NCBI GenBank assembly: GCA_016931415.1
Contig: JAFGEW010000074.1
Span: 18,370-82,369, forward strand
Direction of reading: 5' to 3'
DNA: 64,000 bases
DNA from: Verrucomicrobiota bacterium
Lineage (GTDB): Bacteria; Auribacterota; JABMQX01; JAFGEW01
How positions within the stretch are numbered: position 1 is the first letter of the stretch; every line of letters begins with the position of its first letter. This document shows positions 50,046 to 57,910 of the stretch, piece by piece. The position numbers and the translations under genes were made by a program. Below the pieces are notes generated by a model. It was not told the origin of the DNA. It did not search any database and saw only the letters and a program-made list of their open reading frames with translations.

Positions 50046-50552
50046 ATGCCTTTAGCGACCGCCTGGGACGGAGTCCATAACGGCGCCACCGTGCGCGAGC
50101 TACTCGCTTTTCTCGATGAGCTCCATGCCCACCGCTTCCGCAACGGCAAGTCGAAACGTTCGAGCTTCGAATTCCTCGACGCGCGGACCAGTCTTCATAT
50201 CACGGCATCGGCCTCTCAGACGACCGATCCGACATCAGACGAGGAACGCGTCCTGATCGCGCTCCTTCATGAGTTCCACAACCTCCCGCGATTGTGCCGC
50301 GGGCGCCGCCCCACACGCGCTTTGACGCCGGCCACAGCAGCCGCCGGCAGGAATGGGAGTGCGACAACCACGGCCCGTGGCAACGCTTCCACCACCATCG
50401 CAGCGTGCGATGGCATGACCGCCGGACGAGCTGGAAGCCGGTCCAACGTGCCGGACGCGCCCCAAGGCGGCACCAACGCCGCGAACGGCCCGCCATCCGG
50501 GGCAGGTTGTATGCCCCATCCAGGCGGCGGGGGAAGGAGGCGCATAGGGTAA
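50046..50552 (+). CDS. Unknown protein between sigma factor and sensor kinase
   Basis: A 168-aa protein with a strong ribosome-binding site (AGGAGG, 50036-50041) and a stop that shares its last base with the next ATG (TAATG), both good signs that it is translated. The first ~80 residues look folded (TVRELLAFLDELHAHRFRNG, EERVLIALLHEFHNLPRL). The rest is low-complexity Gly/Ala/Thr/Arg. It has no zinc-binding HxxxCxxC motif or membrane helix of typical anti-sigma factors, so that role is only a positional guess. No family recognised. Confidence 0.65.
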   Translation: MPLATAWDGVHNGATVRELLAFLDELHAHRFRNGKSKRSSFEFLDARTSLHITASASQTTDPTSDEERVLIALLHEFHNLPRLCRGRRPTRALTPATAAAGRNGSATTTARGNASTTIAACDGMTAGRAGSRSNVPDAPQGGTNAANGPPSGAGCMPHPGGGGRRRIG

Positions 50553-52324
50553 TGCGCAGCACACCAAGCGTTCTCTTTGTTGGGGGCGTGCCGCGCGAGA
50601 CGGCTCTCCTGATAGACGAACTACAGCGAGAGGGGTGCGTCGGTCACGCCGAGCACGTGGAGAATGTGACCGCACTCGCAGGCGCACTCGATCATCCCGT
50701 TTGGGACGCGGTGGTCGTCGACGGCGAGGCGCCCGGCCTCGACCTGGCGCAGGCGCTCGACCTGTTGAGGGCACGGGATCTCAATGCCGCTCTCCTCGTC
50801 ATGTCGCGTGACGGCGGCAGTGACGCCACCGTGCGGGTCATCGCGGCAGCAGCGCCGCGACGCGCGGCGGACGCCGACCTCGACTGCGTCGGCCGGCGGA
50901 ATCTGCGCGAAGTGCTCGCGGGACTCCCGCATCAGGACACGAGGTTCATGCCGCTCCAGAGCTACGAGCTGCTTGAGCAGATGTTCGCCAACGTCCACTT
51001 GGCAATCGCCCTGATGGATCCGCACTTCACCTTCGTCCGGGTCAACCGCGCCTACGCGCTCGCCGGCAAGCACGATCCGGAGTGGTTTGTGGGCAAGAAC
51101 CACTTCGAGCTGTACCCCAACGAGGAAAACGAGACGCTGTTCAGGCAAGTGCTCGAGACCCATAAGCCCATGACCGTATTCGCTCAGCCGTTTGTCTATC
51201 CCGACCAGCCGGAGCGCGGAACGACATACTGGGACTGGACCCTGCAGTCGTTTCACGATCCATCGGGCCGCATCGGCGGGCTGATCTTGACCCTGCTTGA
51301 CGTCACCGAACGCGAACGAGCCCGTCAGGCGGCCGACGAGGAGCGACAGCGGGTCTACTCGATTCTGAACAAGCTCCCGGGGTTTATCGGCATCAACTCA
51401 CCTATCGATCACCGCATCCACTTCCTCAACGAAGCGTCGCAGGCATGCTTTGGCGATCCAGCCGGCCGTCCATGTTACGAGGTGTTGACGGCGCGCGATG
51501 CGCCGTGCCGGATCTGCGGGCCGCGCTTGGTCCTCACCGACGGCAAGCCGCGCGAGTGGGACTGGACATCTGCCGATGGACGTGTGTACCGTGTCTGGGG
51601 GTTCCCGTTCTCCGAGGCGGGCCGAAGCGACCGCGTTCTCCAGTTCGGGATCGACGTGACAAGGCAGCGCGAGATCGAGAACGAACTCCTGACGATCGCC
51701 ACCGGCGAACAGGAGCGCGCCGGACAGGACTTGCATGATTCGCTTGGACAGAGCATGTCGGGCGCTGCCATGTTGAGCAAGGCCCTCGCGCAGCGGCTGG
51801 CCGCCGCCGGCTCGCCCGAGAGCAAAACAGCCCTGGAGCTGCACAAGGTTGTCGCGGGTGCCGTCCGGCAGACGCAGGCGTTGGTCCGTGGCTTGTGCCC
51901 CGTCCGGCTCGACGAGCGAGGCCTCCAGGAGGCCCTCCGCCGTCTGGCCAACGAGACGGAGCGCTGCCAGGGTGTGCCGTGCATGCTCGAGTCGCGCGGA
52001 GACGTCGTCGTCCAGGATACAACGGTTGCGTCCCATCTCTACCAGATTGCCCGGGACGCCGTGCGTGCCGCCGTGAGACGGACGCCGCCCGACTCAATCG
52101 TGATCTACCTCCGCAGCGGGGGAAATCAGGTCACACTGACGATTGAGACGGAGGGAGGAAGCGCCGTCGAGATGGATGATGATCTTAAGGGCACGGAGAT
52201 CCGCCGCATGAAGCATCGTGCCTGGCTGATCGGCGGACGGCTCGACCTGGATGCCGACACGAAAGGCGGCACGATCGTCACGTGCGTTGTTCCCGAGGCC
52301 CGCGCCGCCGACAGGCCGAACTGA
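50552..52324 (+). CDS. PAS sensor histidine kinase with degenerate ATP site
   Basis: A 590-aa soluble kinase-like protein: a receiver-like N-terminal domain (1-125, SVLFVGGVPRETALLIDELQ, no clear phosphoacceptor), PAS (about 137-250), PAS with CY ... CRIC motif (about 263-380; GRPCYEVL, DAPCRICGPR), then HisKA_3 with GEQERAGQDLHDSLGQSMSG (His about 393). The HATPase domain is unusual: the N box reads ARDAVRAAV instead of the usual EALNNA-like sequence, and the D.GxG box reads ETEGGSAVEM. Both lack expected catalytic residues, so it may not bind ATP normally and could be a pseudokinase. ATG 50552 is coupled to the previous stop. It partners the NarL-type regulator that follows. Confidence 0.85.
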   Translation: MRSTPSVLFVGGVPRETALLIDELQREGCVGHAEHVENVTALAGALDHPVWDAVVVDGEAPGLDLAQALDLLRARDLNAALLVMSRDGGSDATVRVIAAAAPRRAADADLDCVGRRNLREVLAGLPHQDTRFMPLQSYELLEQMFANVHLAIALMDPHFTFVRVNRAYALAGKHDPEWFVGKNHFELYPNEENETLFRQVLETHKPMTVFAQPFVYPDQPERGTTYWDWTLQSFHDPSGRIGGLILTLLDVTERERARQAADEERQRVYSILNKLPGFIGINSPIDHRIHFLNEASQACFGDPAGRPCYEVLTARDAPCRICGPRLVLTDGKPREWDWTSADGRVYRVWGFPFSEAGRSDRVLQFGIDVTRQREIENELLTIATGEQERAGQDLHDSLGQSMSGAAMLSKALAQRLAAAGSPESKTALELHKVVAGAVRQTQALVRGLCPVRLDERGLQEALRRLANETERCQGVPCMLESRGDVVVQDTTVASHLYQIARDAVRAAVRRTPPDSIVIYLRSGGNQVTLTIETEGGSAVEMDDDLKGTEIRRMKHRAWLIGGRLDLDADTKGGTIVTCVVPEARAADRPN

Positions 52325-52340
52325 ACGAGGAAATGAAAGC

Positions 52341-53030
52341 ATGCCGAAGCCAACGCGCGATCCGGAGAACAGCGACATCAGAAGAATACTCATTGTCGAT
52401 GACCACGCCGTGGTCAGACGCGGCTTGGTCGACCTGGTCAACCAGGAGCCGGGGCTGGAGGTCTGCGCGGAAGCCGGGGGAGCGGCGGCGGCGATCAAGG
52501 CCGTCGAGAAGCATAATCCCGACGCGGCGATCATTGACATCTCGCTCGGCGACACGAGCGGGCTCGAGCTGATCAAGCAGCTCAAGGTGCTGCGACCACA
52601 AATGCGTACGCTCGTACTCTCCATGCATGAGGAGGAACTCTACTGCGAGCGCGCCCTTCACGCCGGCGCGCACGGCTACGTAATGAAAGACCGGCCGCCC
52701 GAGCAGATCATTAGGGCACTCCGCAGCGTCCTCAACGACAGGCTATACGTGAGCGACCGGATGTCGGCCCGCTTGATCGAGAAGGTCGCGGGAACGACCA
52801 AGGCGGCGGACGTGCCGCTCACCAGCACTCTGAGCGACCGCGAGCTCGAGGTCTTCGAGCTGCTCGGACGCGGCCAGACCACGGGCGAGATCGCCGATAC
52901 ACTTCACCTGAGCGTCAAGACCGTGCAGTCGCACCGCGAGAACCTCAAGCGCAAGCTGAAGCTTCACAACTCCACCGAGCTGCTTCAGAGAGCCATCCTG
53001 TGGTGGCAGGAGCAGTCGCGCTCGCGGTGA
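52341..53030 (+). CDS. NarL/FixJ-family response regulator
   Basis: A 229-aa regulator. Receiver domain: IRRILIVDDHAVVRRGLVDL, phosphoacceptor Asp in AAIIDISLGDTSG (about residue 66), conserved Ser in LVLSMHEEE and Lys in HGYVMKDRPPEQI. LuxR-type HTH: TLSDRELEVFELLGRGQTTG, EIADTLHLSVKTVQSHRENL (about 165-215). It would be phosphorylated by the kinases at 50552 and 53466. Start ATG 52341, with GAGG just upstream. Confidence 0.95.
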   Translation: MPKPTRDPENSDIRRILIVDDHAVVRRGLVDLVNQEPGLEVCAEAGGAAAAIKAVEKHNPDAAIIDISLGDTSGLELIKQLKVLRPQMRTLVLSMHEEELYCERALHAGAHGYVMKDRPPEQIIRALRSVLNDRLYVSDRMSARLIEKVAGTTKAADVPLTSTLSDRELEVFELLGRGQTTGEIADTLHLSVKTVQSHRENLKRKLKLHNSTELLQRAILWWQEQSRSR

Positions 53031-53212
53031 TGCGCGCATAGCCGTGCGCGCCGCAACATCCAGCCTCATTGACGCTCCTGTCCGGCCCCGCGACCGTGCA
53101 GCGAAGGCCACGAATGAGGCGCGCTTGTCGGTTCCAGGCCTTCCACCGGGGCGGACCACGTTCGCAGGGCAGCACGCTGCCCCAAACGCCCTCCCGGCTC
53201 GAGCATGTGCGC

Positions 53213-53241
53213 TTGACACATTGGATCTAAGAGGGTACACT
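53213..53241 (+). promoter_or_regulatory. Sigma-70 promoter upstream of the 65-aa gene
   Basis: TTGACA (53213-53218) and TACACT (53236-53241) have 17 bases between them, a consensus -35 and a 4/6 -10. The start would be near 53248, about 24 bases before ATG 53272. The remainder of the 53031-53271 gap holds nothing else I recognise. Confidence 0.7.
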
Positions 53242-53271
53242 TACTTGTGCGTGTCCGACAGGGGGCCTCAT

Positions 53272-53469
53272 ATGCGTTGGCGCGGTTGCGGCACCGCCGA
53301 GCTGACCCTGGACCCGTGCGAGAGGATGGCGGCGGGAAGGGGCGATGCCGCTCAAGAGTTGGAGCGCATCCTGGTGATGCTGGAGCGCTCGGCCGCCTGC
53401 CGCGTGCCGGCCAAGGCCGTGCACCCTTGCGGCGTCTACCCGACCAAGCCCGAAGGACAAGTCTCATGA
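53272..53469 (+). CDS. Small 65-aa protein coupled to the hybrid kinase
   Basis: A short frame, MRWRGCGTAELTLDPCERMA, then LERILVMLERSAACRVPAKA and a C-terminal PCGVYPTKPEGQVS. Its stop overlaps the kinase ATG as ATGA, and a GGGGG site precedes it. A well-formed promoter lies 30 bases upstream. Cysteines at 6, 16, 45 and 53 could bind metal. No family recognised; a small regulator or ligand carrier of the kinase is possible. Confidence 0.65.
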   Translation: MRWRGCGTAELTLDPCERMAAGRGDAAQELERILVMLERSAACRVPAKAVHPCGVYPTKPEGQVS

Positions 53470-56400
53470 GCGTCCTCGTCACCGTCTGCGAGGCTCTTGC
53501 GCGCGAGGCCGCCGCGGCGCTCGGGCCCGAGATCGCGCTCGATACGGTGCTGCACACGTTTCCCGCCGACTGCGGTCACCCGCCGCTTGACGATCGGGCG
53601 CTCGCCCGAATCATCTCCGGCGCGGGCGAGGTCAAGTGCGGCGTGGTTTGCGGGTGCGCCTGCTGTGTCCGCTTGGCCGGCCGCCAGGACGGGCCGACGC
53701 CGTTAACGGTGCACCGGTTGCCGCAGTGCTCTCACCTGGTCGCGCCGCCAAGCCTCATCACCGGCCACCTGGCCGAGGACGCATATCTGATCACATCCGG
53801 ATGGCTGGCAGGCTGGCGGGACCACGTCTCGCGGCTGGGGCTCGACAAGGCAACGGCACCGTTCTTGATCGGTGAGGCGGCCCGTCGCGTCGTCTTGCTC
53901 GACACCGGCGTGAGTCCGTCGAGCGCCGAGGATCTGGCCGAGTTTGCGCGCCTCGTCGGGTTGCCGGCCGAGACGGTGCCCGTCGGCCTCGATTACACTC
54001 GCCAGTTTCTGGGCCGCGCTGTGTTCGAAAGCCTCCTCCAGGCAGAGCGCGGCGGAGAGGCTCTCCATCGATGCGGTGGGCAGGACCAGTACCGCTCGCT
54101 GTTCAGCGAGATGACCGAGGGCTTCGCCATCCACGAGATCATCACCGACGATGAAGGCCACCCTCGCGACTACCGGTTCCTCGACGTCAACCCGGCCTTC
54201 GAACGGCTCACTGGCCTCAAGCGCGCCGATATCATCGGCCGGCGCGTGCTCGACATCCTGCCTGGGACCGAGCGGCACTGGATCGAGACCTACGGCAAGG
54301 TGGCGCTCACCGGCGAGCCTGCGCATATCGAGAACCACTCGGCCGCGCTCGGCCGCTGGTACGACGTGGTCGCATACAGGCCCGCCCCGCGCCAGTTCGC
54401 CACTGTGTTCATGGACATCACCCGCCGCAAGGCAACCGAGGAGGCCGTCCGCAAGGCCAAAGACGGCTTGGAGGAGCGGGTCAAGAAGCGGACGGCGGAA
54501 CTGGAGCAGATCAACCGCGCACTCGAGCAGGAGATGGACCAGCGCAGGGGGGCTGAGGAACTGGCCAACGCCGAGAGACAGCGGTTCAACGAGGTGCTCG
54601 AGACGCTGCCGGCCTACGTGGTCTTGCTCACCCCCGACTACCACGTGCCGTTCGCCAACCGCTTCTTCCGCGAGCGCTTCGGAGAGTCCAACGGCCGGCC
54701 CTGCTTCGAGTATCTCTTCGGCCGCACTGAGCCGTGCGAGATCTGCGAGACATATACTGCGCTCAAGACGAAGTCGCCGCATCGCTGGGAGTGGACGGGT
54801 CCGGACGGGCGCAGCTATGACGTTTTTGACTACCCGTTCACAGACACGGACGGCTCGCTCCTCATCCTCGAGATGGGCATCGACATCAGTGACCGGAAAC
54901 GGGCCGAGGACGAACTCAGGCTCCACAAGGAGCACCTCGAGGACCTCGTGAAGCAGCGGACCGCCCAGATCGAGACCCGCAGCGCCCAGCTCGCCGCCGA
55001 GATCGCCGAGCGCAAGCGCATGGAAGCGGAGACGGTCAGGCTCGCGTCATTCCCAAAGCTCAATCCGCACCCGGTCGTCGAGATAGACTTGGAGGGGCGT
55101 GTCTGCTACGCCAACCCGGCGGCACAGCGGCTGTTCCCCGATCTGGAGCAACGTGGGATCAATCATCCATGGCTGACCGACTGGCCTTCGCTGGCCGACA
55201 TCTGCGGCGCCGGCAAGGGATTCACCACGCGCGACGTGAAAGTCGGCGAGCACTACTACCATCAAGCGGTGTCCTACGTGCCGCGTGTCCAGCGGATCCG
55301 CATCTACGCGCTCGACATCACCACCGCGAAGCGCACCGAGGAGGCGCTGCGTGAGAGCCGTAATGACTTGAACCGCGCCCAAGCCGTGGCGCGTACCGGA
55401 AGCTGGCGCCTCGACATGCACCGCAATGAGCTCCTGTGGTCCGATGAGACGTACCGCATCTTCGGCATTCCTCTCGGGACGCCACTGACTTACGAGGTGT
55501 TTCTGTCCGCCGTGCACCCCGCCGACCGCGACCAGGTTGACCAGCGATGGCAGGCGGCGCTTCAGGGCGAGGAGCCCTATGACATCGAGCACCGTATCGT
55601 TGTCGACGGCGAGCCCAAGTGGGTGCGCGAGCAGGCCGAGCTGGAGTTCGACGCGCAGGGCGCTCTGCTCGGGGGCTTTGGCACGGTCCAGGACATCACC
55701 GAGTCCAAGCGGAGCCGGGACGCTTTGCGCGCAAGCGAGCAGCGATACCGCTCTCTGGCCGAGAACCTGCCGTCCATTCTCATGCGCTACGACCGACAAT
55801 TGCGCGTTGTCTACCTCAGCCCCAATTCGGAGAAGATTACGGGCATTGACGTCGACCGCTTCCTTGGCAAAACGAACCGCGAGGTCGGGATGCCCGAGGC
55901 CCTGTGCGACCAGTGGGAGGCAGCGGTCGAGCAGGTGTTCCGGACCGGCCTGCCCCAAACCCTTGAGTTCGATTTCCAGTCCGTAGCGGGCCCCAGGACC
56001 TTCTACCTCAAGCTGGCCCCGGAGCGAGGCCCCGATGGCGAGATCGAGCATGTGCTGGGCATCTCGACCGAGATTACCGAACGCAAGCAGGCCGAGAGGC
56101 AACTGCGCCAGACCCGCGATTACCTTGACAGCCTGTTCACCTACGCCAACGCCCCCATCGTTGTCTGGGATCCACAGCTCAGGATCACCCGGTTCAACCA
56201 CGCCTTCGAGCGGCTCACGGGCCGTGCCGCCGACGACGTTCTCGGCAAGGGGATCGATCTCCTGTTCCCCGAGGCGATGCGCGAGCAGTCGATGGCCACG
56301 ATTCGCCGCACCACGGGCGGCGAGCGATGGGAGATCGTCGAGATCGCCATCCAGCACGTCGACGGCAGCGTGCGGACCGTGCTGTGGAACTCGGCCACGG

Positions 56401-57686
56401 TCTTCGATTCCGACGGCACGACGCCGGTGGCGACAATCGCCCAGGGCCAGGACGTTACCGAACGCAAGCAGGCCGAAGAAGCATTGCGTGCCGGCGAGGA
56501 CCGCCTGCGCGTGCTCAACGAGTCCCTTGAACGCCGTGTCGAGGAGCGCACCGCCGAAGTCCGGGACTTGGCCGAACAACTCCGCGCCTTAGCCGTCGAC
56601 CTCAGCCAAGCCGAGCAACAGGAACGGAAGCGCCTGGCCAAGGTGCTTCACGACCACATCCAACAACTGCTCGTTGCCGCCCGAATGCAGCTCGAGTGGA
56701 TCAAGCGCAGTGACGGCAGCGAGCGCTTCGAGTCCGCCGTACACGATATCGACGCGATCCTCAAGGAAGCCATCGACGCGTCGCGTTCGCTCACCGTCGA
56801 GCTCAGCCCGCCCGTGCTGCACGAGGCCGGGCTCATCGCCGCGCTCAACTGGCTGGCTGCCAAGACGACCGAGAAGAACCCGTTCGTGGTCGAGGTTCGT
56901 TCCGACAGGCGAGCCGAGCCGGCCACCGAGGAGGTCCGCGTCTTGCTGTTTGAGTGCGTGCGCGAGCTGCTCTTCAACGCGCTTAAGCACTCCGGCGCCC
57001 CGCGGGCGGTCGTCACCGCGGTGCGTACGCGCGACAACCACATCCGGATCGTCGTCGAAGACGAAGGGAGGGGCTTTGACCCCGAGACCCTTAGGATCCG
57101 TACCAGCAGCGCGGCAACCTTCGGGCTCTTCAGCGTCCGGGAGCGCCTCGCCCACATCGGCGGGGTGCTCCAGATCGAGACAAGCCCCGGCAAGGGCACG
57201 CGCGCGACGCTCCTCGTACCCGTCGGCAAAGAGAAGCCGGCCAGGGAAGCCGAAGAAGCAGCGATCGCGACGGACGAGGAAGCCGGTCCGACACGCTCCC
57301 GCCGCACGGCCGGCAAGATCCGCGTCCTCATCGTCGACGACCACAAGATTATGCGCGAGGGCCTGACCGGCCTGCTTCAGCTCGAATCGGACGTCGACGT
57401 GGTCGGCGAGGCGGCGGACGGCCCGCAAGCCGTCGAGTTGGCCAGGAAGCTCCAGCCGAACGTCATCATCATGGACGTCAACTTGGGCACGGGCAAGATG
57501 AGCGGCGTCGAGGCGACTCGCCTCATCCTGAGCAGACACCCCCACATCAGGATCCTCGGCCTGTCCATGCAAACCGACAGCGACATTGCCGCCGCCATGC
57601 GCGAGGCCGGGGCAACGGCCTACTTCACCAAAGGAGGTCCCGCCGAAGACCTTGTCGACGCCATCCGGGCCTGCCGCGGCAGATAG
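53466..57686 (+). CDS. 1406-aa six-PAS hybrid histidine kinase with receiver domain
   Basis: A large soluble sensor. The N-terminus (1-200) is Cys-rich (VKCGVVCGCACCVRL) with an unnamed domain. Six PAS-like domains start near 208, 370, 526, 641, 755 and 883, separated by coiled coils (KRTAELEQIN, RRVEERTAEVRDL). The second PAS has GRPCFEYLFGRTEPCEIC, the CxxC type also seen in the neighbouring kinase. HisKA_3 (EQQERKRLAKVLHDHIQQLL, His about 1062) and a complete HATPase (CVRELLFNALKHSG, DEGRGFD, GLFSVRERLAHIGG) follow. A receiver domain ends the protein (IRVLIVDDHKIMREG about 1284, Asp in IIMDVNLG, about 1336). No membrane segment. Likely redox, gas or small-molecule sensing feeding the NarL regulator. 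ATG 53466 overlaps the 65-aa gene stop. Confidence 0.9.
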   Translation: MSVLVTVCEALAREAAAALGPEIALDTVLHTFPADCGHPPLDDRALARIISGAGEVKCGVVCGCACCVRLAGRQDGPTPLTVHRLPQCSHLVAPPSLITGHLAEDAYLITSGWLAGWRDHVSRLGLDKATAPFLIGEAARRVVLLDTGVSPSSAEDLAEFARLVGLPAETVPVGLDYTRQFLGRAVFESLLQAERGGEALHRCGGQDQYRSLFSEMTEGFAIHEIITDDEGHPRDYRFLDVNPAFERLTGLKRADIIGRRVLDILPGTERHWIETYGKVALTGEPAHIENHSAALGRWYDVVAYRPAPRQFATVFMDITRRKATEEAVRKAKDGLEERVKKRTAELEQINRALEQEMDQRRGAEELANAERQRFNEVLETLPAYVVLLTPDYHVPFANRFFRERFGESNGRPCFEYLFGRTEPCEICETYTALKTKSPHRWEWTGPDGRSYDVFDYPFTDTDGSLLILEMGIDISDRKRAEDELRLHKEHLEDLVKQRTAQIETRSAQLAAEIAERKRMEAETVRLASFPKLNPHPVVEIDLEGRVCYANPAAQRLFPDLEQRGINHPWLTDWPSLADICGAGKGFTTRDVKVGEHYYHQAVSYVPRVQRIRIYALDITTAKRTEEALRESRNDLNRAQAVARTGSWRLDMHRNELLWSDETYRIFGIPLGTPLTYEVFLSAVHPADRDQVDQRWQAALQGEEPYDIEHRIVVDGEPKWVREQAELEFDAQGALLGGFGTVQDITESKRSRDALRASEQRYRSLAENLPSILMRYDRQLRVVYLSPNSEKITGIDVDRFLGKTNREVGMPEALCDQWEAAVEQVFRTGLPQTLEFDFQSVAGPRTFYLKLAPERGPDGEIEHVLGISTEITERKQAERQLRQTRDYLDSLFTYANAPIVVWDPQLRITRFNHAFERLTGRAADDVLGKGIDLLFPEAMREQSMATIRRTTGGERWEIVEIAIQHVDGSVRTVLWNSATVFDSDGTTPVATIAQGQDVTERKQAEEALRAGEDRLRVLNESLERRVEERTAEVRDLAEQLRALAVDLSQAEQQERKRLAKVLHDHIQQLLVAARMQLEWIKRSDGSERFESAVHDIDAILKEAIDASRSLTVELSPPVLHEAGLIAALNWLAAKTTEKNPFVVEVRSDRRAEPATEEVRVLLFECVRELLFNALKHSGAPRAVVTAVRTRDNHIRIVVEDEGRGFDPETLRIRTSSAATFGLFSVRERLAHIGGVLQIETSPGKGTRATLLVPVGKEKPAREAEEAAIATDEEAGPTRSRRTAGKIRVLIVDDHKIMREGLTGLLQLESDVDVVGEAADGPQAVELARKLQPNVIIMDVNLGTGKMSGVEATRLILSRHPHIRILGLSMQTDSDIAAAMREAGATAYFTKGGPAEDLVDAIRACRGR

Positions 57687-57864
57687 GGAACAACTCCAGG
57701 AAAACGCCCGGCCCAATGACCAACCAGAGCCCTCGGCGCCGCCCGTAAGCCGGCTTCCGGCGCGCGCCTCGCCATGATCGTCCCGGCGGGCTGCGACGTC
57801 CAGGGCATCGGCACCCCCGACGCGCTCTGGTGACGGGCGCCCCTACCTACCTGGCACCGCAGAA

Positions 57865-57903
57865 GGCCGCACGGGGCCAGCACGGGCCCCGGCCCGTGCG
57901 GCC
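57865..57903. terminator. Bidirectional terminator-like hairpin between convergent genes
   Basis: Perfect 11-base arms GGCCGCACGGG (57865-57875) and CCCGTGCGGCC (57893-57903), with further pairing inside a 17-base centre. It lies between the hybrid kinase and the giant - strand gene, which converge here. No long T-tract, so its use is inferred from position. The rest of the 57687-57864 gap holds nothing recognised. Confidence 0.55.
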
Positions 57904-57910
57904 CATGCCC

